A stretch of 23,337 nt of DNA from Oscillospiraceae bacterium (GTDB lineage Bacteria; Bacillota; Clostridia; Oscillospirales; Acutalibacteraceae): positions 1 to 23,337 of the forward strand of contig DOUO01000053.1 of NCBI GenBank assembly GCA_003520555.1. The letters are read 5' to 3'. Below the pieces are notes generated by a model. That model was given only the letters and a program-made list of their open reading frames with translations, was not told the DNA's origin and made no database searches. The translations under genes were made by a program, and so were the position numbers. How positions within the stretch are numbered: the stretch's first letter is position 1; each line of letters opens with the position of its first letter. Positions 7,457 through 14,644 of the stretch are shown here, piece by piece.

Positions 7457-7769
7457 AAAAAATCACCTCTTTCTCAACCAATCCGCCGGGTGTTTCAATA
7501 CCCAGCCTGAGCGTGTCTCCGCTTTCAAGCACCCGCGCGTAGGTGTTTTCAAAGCCCGCAAGCGCTTCGTTAATAACCGACTCCGCCTGCGCCTCGTCCA
7601 TGTCAAATTCATAATCGGAGCCAAGGCTTCTGTCATAAACAAAGCCGCCCTTAACCGCCGACGCGCAAATTAAAACGCGCTGAACCTCGGCGTCTGTTCC
7701 GCTTATGATAACCGCGGAGCCCGTGTTTCCGCGCTTGATGTCTCCGTTTTCAAGCATTATGTCATTCAC
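7443..7769 (-). CDS. Baseplate wedge protein gp25/XkdS-like
   Basis: About 108 residues. Size, position between the gpV-like and gpJ genes, and the segment FVYDRSLGSDYEFDMDEAQA followed by ALAGFENTYARVLE fit the gp25-like / gpW family (T4 gp25, P2 gpW, PBSX XkdS), which sits in the inner baseplate and in sheathed systems nucleates sheath assembly. That makes its retention notable, because no sheath gene is present. Start: GTG 7769 lies nine bases after GGAAGGG; a TTG two codons earlier (7775) is too close to that site. The end overlaps the inferred gpJ start. The function is inferred from order and fold-level resemblance. Confidence 0.72.
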   Translation of the reverse strand: MNDIMLENGDIKRGNTGSAVIISGTDAEVQRVLICASAVKGGFVYDRSLGSDYEFDMDEAQAESVINEALAGFENTYARVLESGDTLRLGIETPGGLVEKEVIFYGKV

Positions 7770-8103
7770 TCGCAAACACCCTTCCGTTTATAACAACGTC
7801 TCCGTTGTTTTTCAAGATTATTGAAGCGCCTCCGCTTGAGTAAAGCGCAAGCTCGCCCTGGTTGATTTCAGCCGTGCCCGAGGTGACTCCAAGCGTTACC
7901 TCGCCTTCGCCGACGGGAAGCACAACCGCGCTGCAGCCGTTCGGCGGTACGCTGTACACACCGTACGGCAGGCACTGCAAAAGCATTTTATGTTCGTCCG
8001 AAGCCAGTACAGAGGTGCCTTCGGCGCCTTTTTTTACGCTTCCGCTTACAGCGCCGGGCTTTTCAATTGAGTTTTTGGTTATGTAGTTCATCAGCCACAT
8101 CAT
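7762..8103 (-). CDS. Baseplate spike/assembly protein gpV-like (XkdR position)
   Basis: About 113 residues, with an OB-fold-like central part (VLPVGEGEVTLGVTSG) and a C-terminal beta-rich tail ending in a NNGDVVINGRVF motif, as in phage baseplate V / Mu gp45 and related spike proteins that form the membrane-piercing needle. It is short for the family, so it resembles small Mu-type spikes or XkdR more than P2 gpV. Two adjacent ATGs occur; 8103 has AGGGAG five bases upstream and overlaps the TGA of the hub gene as ATGA. A GTG at 8109 overlaps the ribosome site. The neighbours (hub, gp25, gpJ) support the assignment. Confidence 0.72.
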   Translation of the reverse strand: MMWLMNYITKNSIEKPGAVSGSVKKGAEGTSVLASDEHKMLLQCLPYGVYSVPPNGCSAVVLPVGEGEVTLGVTSGTAEINQGELALYSSGGASIILKNNGDVVINGRVFASE

Positions 8104-9035
8104 GTCCACTCCCTTTCAAGCGTTACTGTTGAAAACGCGCCCTTGCCGCTTTCGTGATATCTTACTCCGCGCACAAGCAAGCCGCCGCGCGCGTAAGCCT
8201 TGCCGCTGACGATTTCCGCGCGTCTGCCCAAAAGCTTAAGCAGACAGCCGGGACATTTAAGCACGGCGGAATAGCTGTTTCTGTTGCTGTTTTCAATCAT
8301 TTTCATTGCCGTCGCGAGCGACCTTGAGCCGGTTGAAACGTCAACAAAGCGTTCGCGTGAAACAGCCGCGGCTTCGGGATTTGTATTCGCTATTACGGAA
8401 ATATAACCGCCGTCCGGAAAAGATTTTAATTTCACCCTTGAAATAAGACGGTAAGGACTGCGCTTTTCCGCGATTGAAAAAAACTTTACGCCTTCGTCGC
8501 CGAAGCTGACGGCTTCACCGCCCGGCAAGCCCTTAAAATACGCCTTTCCGTCGGCGGTGATTTTAGGCGTTGAGCCGTATAATTGTCTGCAAAAGCCTTC
8601 AAGAGCCTGCCAAACCGACATACCCTTGTGAATTTTGAGCCTGCCGTCAAGAGCTTTGCCCTCGCTGTCGGCAGGAGTAATATTGAACGGAAAAAGAATG
8701 CGGCGGAAAACAAACTCCTCCGACGGCGCGTTTATATCCATCGGCTCCGCTTCGTTGTCAAGCAGGAGAGCCGCCGCGCTTCTGGCGCGGATTGAAATAA
8801 CCTCCGCCCCGCCGCGTTTTTCGCTTGTAATGCTGTCAATTCCGCCGCTGAACACAATCTTTCCGCCGTCCTCGGCAATAATTCGCGCCGCTTCTTCAAA
8901 TACGCTTTTGCTGTATTTCATTTCAAGCTTAAGGCTGTCCGCCGGCACAAGGACGTCGCAGTCAATTACGGCGGAAAAAATACTTTTCAGCTCTGTCTTA
9001 TTTCCCTGCGCGTCCGATGTGTAAAACCTCAGCAC
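8100..9035 (-). CDS. Baseplate hub protein gpD/XkdQ-like
   Basis: A 311-residue protein that fits the phage late-control gpD / XkdQ hub family, the trimer joining tube and spike. It has a beta-rich N-terminal domain with IFSAVIDCDVLVPADSLKLE, a middle segment GMSVWQALEGFCRQLYGSTPKI (about 165-185) typical of the hub family, and a C-terminal LGRRAEIVSGKAYARGGLLVRGVRY stretch. The open frame extends to 9146, but the upstream part duplicates the LysM gene in another frame. I chose GTG 9035, with a GGCGG-type site upstream and a 7-base overlap with the stop of the LysM gene. The order after a LysM protein and before gpV and gp25 matches PBSX. Confidence 0.78.
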   Translation of the reverse strand: MLRFYTSDAQGNKTELKSIFSAVIDCDVLVPADSLKLEMKYSKSVFEEAARIIAEDGGKIVFSGGIDSITSEKRGGAEVISIRARSAAALLLDNEAEPMDINAPSEEFVFRRILFPFNITPADSEGKALDGRLKIHKGMSVWQALEGFCRQLYGSTPKITADGKAYFKGLPGGEAVSFGDEGVKFFSIAEKRSPYRLISRVKLKSFPDGGYISVIANTNPEAAAVSRERFVDVSTGSRSLATAMKMIENSNRNSYSAVLKCPGCLLKLLGRRAEIVSGKAYARGGLLVRGVRYHESGKGAFSTVTLEREWT

Positions 9036-9544
9036 AGCTTCACCGCCTTGCCCGCGATTACTTCGTCGGGGCGTTTGAAGCTTGGGTTCAGTTCGAGCAA
9101 ATCCTCGATTGCCACGCCGAAAATATACGACACGTCCCACAAACACTCGCCCTCGCCGAGCACGTAGCTGACCGGTGACAGCGAGTGTTTTTTCTCCATT
9201 ACCTCACGGAAAACAAATTCATATTCAAGCAGGTCGGGCTTTGGCAGGGCAGTAATTGTAAGGCTTTCAAAAACGGCGTGAACCGGGCTGAGCCCGGCAA
9301 TGCTCAAAATACCGCTTCCGCCTTCGCGGAACAGCTCAAAAAGCCGTCTGAACTGTTCAAGGCAGTCGTCTCCGAAAAGCTCGCCTTTGCCGCGGATTAT
9401 CATGTTTTTTCTGCCCGTGCTTTGTATATACGACCTGCCTGTGTGCGAGCCGTTTTCGCTTATGTATTTTTCGCAGTCAAAGCTAAGCTCGCGCGGATTA
9501 TGCAGCCAAGCAACGCCCTTGAACCTCATTTTTGCAAGCTTCAA
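9029..9544 (-). CDS. LysM-containing tail/hub protein, XkdP/gpX-like
   Basis: A 171-residue protein. The first part (MRFKGVAWLHNPRELSF, then ISENGSHTGRSYIQSTGRK) resembles the hub-adaptor domain of XkdP-type proteins. The C-terminal 45 residues (YVLGEGECLWDVSYIFGV, DLLELNP, IAGKAVKL) form a LysM motif, as in P2 gpX and PBSX XkdP, which bind the end of the tube at the baseplate. The start is TTG 9544, with GGAGG eight bases upstream inside the preceding 32-codon ORF; TTG directly follows that ORF's TGA. In PBSX this gene follows the tape-measure gene; here it directly follows the small ORF. Confidence 0.8.
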   Translation of the reverse strand: MKLAKMRFKGVAWLHNPRELSFDCEKYISENGSHTGRSYIQSTGRKNMIIRGKGELFGDDCLEQFRRLFELFREGGSGILSIAGLSPVHAVFESLTITALPKPDLLEYEFVFREVMEKKHSLSPVSYVLGEGECLWDVSYIFGVAIEDLLELNPSFKRPDEVIAGKAVKLC

Positions 9545-9643
9545 TCAAAGCGCCTCCTCTTCTTCACTTAGATTTCTGCTGTAGCGCAGACTTTCCTGTT
9601 CAAGCTGTGAGCTTAACGCTTCACAGTCAAATTCTTCATTCAT
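9545..9643 (-). CDS. 32-codon acidic ORF in the tape-measure/chaperone position
   Basis: A small frame translating as MNEEFDCEALSSQLEQESLR, then YSRNLSEEEEAL, very acidic and probably helical. Its ATG overlaps the end of the tube-like gene by eight bases (ATGAATGA), and its TGA abuts the TTG of the LysM gene, whose GGAGG it contains. So it is either a real coupled gene or the translated spacer carrying that ribosome site. In PBSX-like operons this slot holds the tail-assembly chaperone (XkdN) and the tape-measure protein (XkdO); this could be a reduced remnant or replacement. No homology is recognised. Confidence 0.5.
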   Translation of the reverse strand: MNEEFDCEALSSQLEQESLRYSRNLSEEEEAL

Positions 9644-9992
9644 GAATAATACTCCTTTCCGCCGCTTCAACCGTCACGGTGTTCACAACCTCGCCGCGCG
9701 GCGGAATTGAAGCGGAGATGTCACTTACGGCGCAGCCGCTGAAAATAATACGCTCGCCGTTTTGACAAAGCTCAAGCGTTTCCATGCAGTCAAACGGCGC
9801 AAGATACGCGTTTTCAAGCTTAAGCTTTACGCAGTGCGAGCGTGAGGGGATTTTTGCGGCGGGTATGTCGGTCAGATACTCGCCGATGTTATAAACCGTT
9901 GATTTCACGTTAAACTGTACTTCTCTTACTCCGCCAAGTATTATACCGTCCAGATAAACCGTAACGTCCTTTCCTTTTGCAAAACCGTTCAT
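9636..9992 (-). CDS. Tail-tube-like protein (XkdM-like fold)
   Basis: A 118-residue beta-rich protein. The pattern GKDVTVYLDGIILGGVREVQ at the N-terminus, then SHCVKLKLENAY and a C-terminal NTVTVEAAER strand, resembles contractile-type tube proteins such as XkdM, in which an N-terminal hairpin with LDG is common. It is shorter than XkdM. It follows the tail-terminator-like gene directly (stop TGA, then ATG at 9992), where PBSX has sheath then tube. Since the sheath is missing, this may form a very short tube or a single adaptor ring. The call rests on pattern and order. Confidence 0.55.
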   Translation of the reverse strand: MNGFAKGKDVTVYLDGIILGGVREVQFNVKSTVYNIGEYLTDIPAAKIPSRSHCVKLKLENAYLAPFDCMETLELCQNGERIIFSGCAVSDISASIPPRGEVVNTVTVEAAERSIIHE

Positions 9993-10427
9993 TCACACAA
10001 CCGCCCTTCCGTCGATGAAAAGCCTCAGCTTGAAGCTTACCGTGCGGTAAACCGCTTCGGCGTCGGCGTCAAAGGCAATTGCGGAAGCGGAAATTTCGCT
10101 TATGTCGCCGTCCTCAAGGCTGTTCAGCGCGTTTACTGCCGCGCAGGCAAGCTCCGAAAGGCCGCTTCCGTTTTCGTGCGACGGAGCGTAAAAGCAGATT
10201 GAAACTTCCACGCAGTAATAATCGCCCTTCCGCGCCGGAGAAACATAGCCTCCTACGTAGCTTTTACAAAGGTTGACGCTTGTAATTCTGACCGCCGCAA
10301 GCGGAGATGAAACGGGAGTTTCAATTTGAGAGGTGTTGTATTCGCGCACAAAGCGCACGCCGTCAAACGGCTCAATATTCTTTATAAGAATAATAATTGA
10401 ATCTACCGCCGAATTAATTTGAGTCAT
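9993..10427 (-). CDS. Tail-terminator/completion-like protein
   Basis: 144 residues with a helix-rich start (INSAVDSIIILIKNIEPF) and alternating beta strands (DYYCVEVSICFYAP, VYRTVSFKLRLFIDG), a layout common in tail-terminator or tail-completion proteins (XkdJ, gpU-like). The frame extends to 10475, but ATG 10427 has GGAGG six bases upstream and overlaps the preceding gene by 14 bases. Between connector genes and the tube-like gene is the usual place for the protein that caps the tube and joins it to the head. No strong motif is visible, so the role is inferred from order. Confidence 0.55.
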   Translation of the reverse strand: MTQINSAVDSIIILIKNIEPFDGVRFVREYNTSQIETPVSSPLAAVRITSVNLCKSYVGGYVSPARKGDYYCVEVSICFYAPSHENGSGLSELACAAVNALNSLEDGDISEISASAIAFDADAEAVYRTVSFKLRLFIDGRAVV

Positions 10428-10770
10428 AATCATCCTCCGCCCTTTCTCCGTACGGAAAAAGTATTGCCCATTCATAAACCGGGAAACTTTTTACATAATA
10501 AGTCTCGCTTCTTTTTACAATATACCTGCCGCTTTGGGTTTCAATTACCGATTTGTTTTCAACAAGCCTGTAGCCGGGATTTCCGATATAAAGGTAACTG
10601 CGCTTCATACTTCTGCCCAGCACGCGCTTTTGACCGCCGATGTAAAGCCTGCTGCGGTAGCGCAGAGGTTCAACAAAAGCGTTTGTGCTTACCTTATCTC
10701 CGTTTTGCTCAATGGTCACCCTTGAGCCGTATTTTTTGATGGTCTCGCCGACCGAATTAAAAATACTCAC
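10414..10770 (-). CDS. Head-closure/minor structural protein
   Basis: 118 residues, mostly beta strands with several Tyr and Arg residues (LRYRSRLYIGGQKR, RSYLYIGNPGYRLVENK, GRYIVKRSETYYV). The size and beta-rich character fit head-closure (stopper) proteins that sit below the connector and hold DNA in the filled head. Start GTG at 10770 is coupled to the preceding gene as TAGTG. It lies between the adaptor-like and terminator-like genes. No specific family motif is recognised, so the role comes from gene order. Confidence 0.5.
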   Translation of the reverse strand: MSIFNSVGETIKKYGSRVTIEQNGDKVSTNAFVEPLRYRSRLYIGGQKRVLGRSMKRSYLYIGNPGYRLVENKSVIETQSGRYIVKRSETYYVKSFPVYEWAILFPYGERAEDDYDSN

Positions 10771-11126
10771 TAAATCACCCTGCCAAACAAAAATTCATCG
10801 CCGCGGATTAAATCAACCGACTCGTTGAGCAGGCTTTTCCAAAGCTTTTGCGCCTTTCCGTCCTGACGGGCGGGCGAGGAGATGTGAACCTCGCCCGCTG
10901 TAAAGGCGGAAATATCGGTGTCATTGCACATACAATAGGTTTTATAAGCATATGCCGCGCACAAAGCTTCAATGCGCCTTTGCTGAGCCCGGTCGGGATT
11001 TTCAACCAGCAAACGGTTTTCTATGTAAGCGCAGCTGTCGTCAATCAAAGTGCGCCATTTTACCGCTTCGCTTTTGTCAATTCCGCTTAACAGGACAAAA
11101 CGCTTGGTTACATTTGCAATGTTCAC
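10770..11126 (-). CDS. Head-tail adaptor (connector) protein
   Basis: 118 residues, helical (DKSEAVKWRTLIDDSCAYIENRL, RRIEALCAAYAYKTYCM), fitting the phage connector/adaptor family (HK97 gp6, SPP1 gp15 type) that binds beneath the portal. The open frame continues to 11294, overlapping the capsid gene; I chose GTG 11126, which has GGAGG seven bases upstream and follows the capsid stop by 16 bases. The position straight after the major capsid gene is standard. Confidence 0.62.
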   Translation of the reverse strand: MNIANVTKRFVLLSGIDKSEAVKWRTLIDDSCAYIENRLLVENPDRAQQRRIEALCAAYAYKTYCMCNDTDISAFTAGEVHISSPARQDGKAQKLWKSLLNESVDLIRGDEFLFGRVI

Positions 11127-11142
11127 GCTGCCGCCTCCGTTT

Positions 11143-12147
11143 TTATGAAAGTGTTTTAGCTGCTTCGGTAAAGATTTTGGCAAAGCCCGCGGTGCAGGTA
11201 ATTGCCGCACGTTCAAGCTGGCGGTCAATGAGCTTGTCGTAGTCGGTAACAACGCCGCCTGCCTGCACCATTTCAAGGGCGCAGTTTTTGTCAAGGCCTA
11301 TAATTTTGCCCGAGGTCATTTCCGGGGCGTGAAGCAGCGCCGCGCCGAGCGGAGTAACCATTTTTCCCGTGCCCTGGAAGTCAAGACCTGCGGTCGCGTC
11401 CTGCATTTGAGGAAGCGCCAAAATTTTCTGCATTTCCGCAGTGGGCGCAAGAATTGTGTTAAGCTCGTAAGGGGTCATCTGCGCCCAAAGCTTCACCAAA
11501 TCATCATAGGCAATGCTTCCGGATGCAGCGACGGAAACGTTTTCGGCGGCGTTGTTGTTGCCGTCGCCGTTCAACAGCACTTCAATCGCGTCCTTAAGCT
11601 GAGCGCGCGCGATGTACGCGCCGATTTGATTGAGGGTTACGGTGAATAAATCAAGGCGCTGAAAGCGGAGAGCTTCGTAGGAAGCCACCAACATTCTGCC
11701 GCGCTTGTGAAGCTTAACAAGGTTTTCTCTTGTCTTGACAGAGGTCTGCGGAATAAACGCGCCCTCCGCAACAACCTTAAGGCTTTTGTCGTCCTCGGAA
11801 GGATTTGAAACAATGCTTCTGTAGTCCATGCCCTCAATGTCAGTGACCGTAGCCACAAGGTTTTGGAGAATATCGGCGCGTTCCATACCCTTTGCCACGG
11901 CTCTGCTGACATATTCGGGGAAGAGCGCGGCAGAGCTTGAGGTCTGGAAAAACTTTTCCACACAGTCGCTGCCCCTGCCGCTCACCCTGATGTCAAAGCG
12001 TTTGAGCTGTCTTGAGAACGCGTCAAGCCCCTCAAGCGGAGTGCCGGCGTAGTTTTCGGACGGGTCAAGAGCCTCAAGAGCCGCGGTAACGCCGCCTTTT
12101 GTCTGATACATTCCCTTTTCAATAGTAATATTCTCAAAATTAGCCAT
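11143..12147 (-). CDS. Major capsid protein (HK97 fold)
   Basis: 334 residues. The arrangement fits an HK97-fold coat protein: an N-terminal segment, a region with AEGAFIPQTSVKTRENLVKL and RGRMLVASYEALRF (E-loop and spine helix area), an ARAQLKDAIEVLLNGDGNNN segment, and a C-terminal YDKLIDRQLERAAITCTAGF stretch. It is preceded by a decoration-like gene and followed by connector genes. ATG 12147 has GGAGG seven bases upstream. A protease is encoded upstream, so the coat or scaffold is probably processed. The frame is intact, with no sign of decay. Confidence 0.85.
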   Translation of the reverse strand: MANFENITIEKGMYQTKGGVTAALEALDPSENYAGTPLEGLDAFSRQLKRFDIRVSGRGSDCVEKFFQTSSSAALFPEYVSRAVAKGMERADILQNLVATVTDIEGMDYRSIVSNPSEDDKSLKVVAEGAFIPQTSVKTRENLVKLHKRGRMLVASYEALRFQRLDLFTVTLNQIGAYIARAQLKDAIEVLLNGDGNNNAAENVSVAASGSIAYDDLVKLWAQMTPYELNTILAPTAEMQKILALPQMQDATAGLDFQGTGKMVTPLGAALLHAPEMTSGKIIGLDKNCALEMVQAGGVVTDYDKLIDRQLERAAITCTAGFAKIFTEAAKTLS

Positions 12148-12164
12148 ATTATTACCTCCGATAC

Positions 12165-12500
12165 TTAAAGAATTACTCCGGCTTCGGTTGCGGTTGAATT
12201 AACCACCAAAAGCTCTCTGCCGTTTTCGTTAACGGCAATTTTACCGTTTGCCGCCGCCGCGAGCTTTTTATAGCCCGCGGCAAGCTTTGAAGTTGTGCCG
12301 AAAACCGCGTAGCCGGAAATCTGAACCGCCGCGTAGCCTTCGCGAACGCCCACGCAAATTCCGCAGAATAAGTCGTTGGCGGCGCATTTGGCAACAGTGC
12401 CGTCGGCGGAAACCTTGACGGGGATTCCCGCTTCCGTAACCGAAGAATCGGCAATAAAGGTTACTACGTTTTCTCCCGCGCCGTTGAAATTAACATTCAT
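12165..12500 (-). CDS. Capsid decoration/stabilisation-like protein
   Basis: 111 residues, small, beta-rich and rich in Ala, Gly and Val (GIPVKVSADGTVAKCAANDL, then GYAAVQISGYAVFGTTS). This resembles DUF2190/gpD-like capsid decoration proteins, which in many phages lie between the protease/scaffold and the major capsid gene, as here. These proteins trimerise on the shell and stabilise packaged DNA. ATG 12500 has GGAGG nine bases upstream. The closing SADGT/NENG turns suggest beta hairpins. The function is inferred. Confidence 0.65.
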   Translation of the reverse strand: MNVNFNGAGENVVTFIADSSVTEAGIPVKVSADGTVAKCAANDLFCGICVGVREGYAAVQISGYAVFGTTSKLAAGYKKLAAAANGKIAVNENGRELLVVNSTATEAGVIL

Positions 12501-12515
12501 ATCAATATACCTCCG

Positions 12516-12857
12516 TTAAATTGTAAAATTTCCGTTTGAAACGGATGTTTTGCCTGCCTTGCAAAGCTGAGGAACAGGCTTGAAGCTTTCGTCAAGCTTC
12601 TTCTCGTACGCGTTTTTAAATTCGCAGAGCTGAGCCACGGACATCGCCTTGGTAAGCTCCTCCATTGTAGCGCGTGAAATGCCTGAATTTACCGCCGCCG
12701 AAAGGCGCAAAACCTCGCTTGTGAGGCTGTCGCGGTAATATACGCCGTCCTTTGCGCTTTGCTTAAGGGAATTGATGTAGTCCTTAAGCTTTTCACATTC
12801 GGCTGAGCTCAGGCTGACCCGGCAGTTTTCGCCGAGTTTCTTCAAAATACCTTCCAT
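12516..12857 (-). CDS. Possible nested scaffold protein (internal start)
   Basis: In-frame ATG at 12857-12855, preceded by AAAGGAAG with a 5-base gap, within the protease gene. It would produce the 113-residue helical C-terminal part alone (MEGILKKLGENCRVSLSSAE and onward). Lambda C/Nu3 is the known precedent for a scaffold nested in a protease gene. Only the ribosome site and the change in composition support it. Confidence 0.4.
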   Translation of the reverse strand: MEGILKKLGENCRVSLSSAECEKLKDYINSLKQSAKDGVYYRDSLTSEVLRLSAAVNSGISRATMEELTKAMSVAQLCEFKNAYEKKLDESFKPVPQLCKAGKTSVSNGNFTI

Positions 12858-13493
12858 ACTGACTTCCTTTCCTAAAGCCGTTTTAATCACTCCCGCTTCC
12901 TTTTGGGCAGGTACTGCGACAAAACTGAATTCGTAAGCGTCGTAGGGTGAAGTAAGCTCGCCGCAGCAAAGCTTCCCGGAATAACTTTCACCCTTGGTGT
13001 GCGGACAAAGCGCGATTTCTTCGCCGCAAATGCTGCATTTCACGCTTTCAACCGCGCAGCCGACGCTGACCTCGCGCAGGATACCGCTGTCGATGTCAAG
13101 AATAAGCTTTTCGTTTTCGGGACAGCGCGGCATATACGCGCTTGCCTTAAGCCTGAAATAATCGTCGCCCGTGGCGGTGGTTTTGCCCTCAACAGCTTCT
13201 ACTCCGCACCGGTAAATTCGCGCGGTTTGGTTTTTTGCCGTTGGGTTGTGGTCAAAAATACCTGTTTTTCCCACAAACAGCTTTTCAAGCTCAAAAAGCG
13301 ATTCAACCGGAAAACGTTCGCCGTCGCGGTCAACGTCGTTGTCGCACAGCGTAACGTTAAAGGTGTAAACCTCCTGCGCCGAAAGCGGCTTGCGCGTGAA
13401 AGTGTTAATCAGCGCAAGCTCTTCTTCGCTGACGCCGGCGGCGTTTTGTGTGTTCAAAAGCTCGGCGCTTTTTTCAATGCGGTTATGTTTCAT
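12516..13493 (-). CDS. Prohead maturation protease with Cys-rich insert and scaffold-like C-terminus
   Basis: 325 residues. The N-terminal two thirds fit phage prohead serine proteases: candidate catalytic H82 (IFDHNPT) and S143 (LREVSVGC), and a DAYEFSFVAVPAQKEAGVIK segment typical of the family. Between them lies a Cys/His cluster (C153, C156, C163, H165, C176, C177) that could bind zinc. Residues 213-325 are helical and scaffold-like. ATG 13493 follows GGGAGGAAAAG and overlaps the portal end by 11 bases; the frame upstream of it is not coding. An internal ATG with its own ribosome site could yield the scaffold alone. Such proteases cleave scaffold and coat during head maturation. Confidence 0.75.
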   Translation of the reverse strand: MKHNRIEKSAELLNTQNAAGVSEEELALINTFTRKPLSAQEVYTFNVTLCDNDVDRDGERFPVESLFELEKLFVGKTGIFDHNPTAKNQTARIYRCGVEAVEGKTTATGDDYFRLKASAYMPRCPENEKLILDIDSGILREVSVGCAVESVKCSICGEEIALCPHTKGESYSGKLCCGELTSPYDAYEFSFVAVPAQKEAGVIKTALGKEVSMEGILKKLGENCRVSLSSAECEKLKDYINSLKQSAKDGVYYRDSLTSEVLRLSAAVNSGISRATMEELTKAMSVAQLCEFKNAYEKKLDESFKPVPQLCKAGKTSVSNGNFTI

Positions 13494-14634
13494 CCTTTTC
13501 CTCCCAACCAACTTCCTTTTCAATTTGCAGGGCGCGGGCGTTGTTGAGCCGCGCCTGTGAAAGCTCCACGGTATCCTGCAGGTTGATGTCGTCCCACACA
13601 ACGCGGACGCCGCTGTCAAAGCCGCGTAGCCGCAGGTGCATTTCAACGATTTTTCTTATTGCGGGCTCAACCGCTCTGCGGTAATATTCAAGCTCGCTTG
13701 TAAGAATATCCGCCTGCTGTTCGCTCATGCGCTCGGTGCTTGACCAGGAGATTCCGAGCAAAAACGGCGGAATTCCCAGCTTGCTCAGAATTTGCTCCAA
13801 AACCGCCCTGAGAGGTACCTCGCAGTCGGGAATCTGAGATTCCGCGCCGATTGCCTTTATGCTGACGTTTCCAACCGAAACAAAGTCGCAAACGCTGTCG
13901 CTGCGTATTGCCTTTTTCCATTCGTCCGCAATCTGACGCGCGCTTTCCTCGCTGAACACCTCGTTGTCCGAAGGCGTGTAGGTTACGGCAAACCTGACGT
14001 CGCCCGCACGTTCCCAGTTGTTTTTGACGGAGCCGAAGATTTTGAGCAGAATTTCGCTTACAAACGGCAGTCCGCTTATAAGGGATTTACCCCTTACGGT
14101 GCCGGGCTTTTGGTTAAGCAGCGAGCAGATTACAAACTTTTGATTTACAACCGGCTTAACGCCGTCAACTTCATTGACGCACACAACAGGTTCAAGCGGA
14201 GAGCTGCCTGACCTGATTTCAACGTCGTCAAGGCTTGCGTTGTACACCGCCGCCACGCCGCTTTTGCGCCTGTCGGGAATCATCTCTCCAACAGCCTCGC
14301 CGTAGGTCAAAAGGTTGTTGAGATAACCGAAAACGAAGGCGTCGAGTCCGAGCTCAGTTCCGTTCGCGCGGACATTTCTGACAAAATCGTCGGCTGTTTT
14401 TTGGCATACACTTTCCGTTGTTTCTACAGTGAAGCCGCCGATAAGTCTGATAATTTTTTCGATAGCCGCGTCGATAATCGGCACCGATTCCCTCATGGAG
14501 TCGTAAAGCGAGCGTTCGAGTTTGCTTTGATATACGGTGTTTGAAAAATCATACAGCCTGCCGTTTTGACGGATTTTCGGCACGGTTTGCACCGCCGCCT
14601 TAACCGTTTGCGGACGCTTTTTTCTTCCGAACAT
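13483..14634 (-). CDS. Phage portal protein
   Basis: 383 residues. A central helical and wing region (SVPIIDAAIEKIIRLIGGF, then VFGYLNNLLTYGEAVGEMIP) and the conserved late segment LEQILSKLGIPPFLLGISWS followed by ERMSEQQADIL are typical of phage portals, where the LG(I/V)PP element precedes the stem and crown. Portals form the dodecameric DNA entry channel at one capsid vertex and dock the terminase. The open frame extends to 14805, but that part overlaps terminase in another frame; ATG 14634 has AGGAGG six bases upstream and follows the terminase stop by ten bases. It overlaps the protease start. Confidence 0.85.
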   Translation of the reverse strand: MFGRKKRPQTVKAAVQTVPKIRQNGRLYDFSNTVYQSKLERSLYDSMRESVPIIDAAIEKIIRLIGGFTVETTESVCQKTADDFVRNVRANGTELGLDAFVFGYLNNLLTYGEAVGEMIPDRRKSGVAAVYNASLDDVEIRSGSSPLEPVVCVNEVDGVKPVVNQKFVICSLLNQKPGTVRGKSLISGLPFVSEILLKIFGSVKNNWERAGDVRFAVTYTPSDNEVFSEESARQIADEWKKAIRSDSVCDFVSVGNVSIKAIGAESQIPDCEVPLRAVLEQILSKLGIPPFLLGISWSSTERMSEQQADILTSELEYYRRAVEPAIRKIVEMHLRLRGFDSGVRVVWDDINLQDTVELSQARLNNARALQIEKEVGWEEKDET

Positions 14635-14644
14635 AGTTTTCCTC

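Noticed and set aside
9636..9992. Programmed frameshift joining the tube-like gene to the next ORF, as in tail chaperones
   Set aside because: The overlap ATGAATGA is a normal stop-start coupling and no slippery heptamer is visible.
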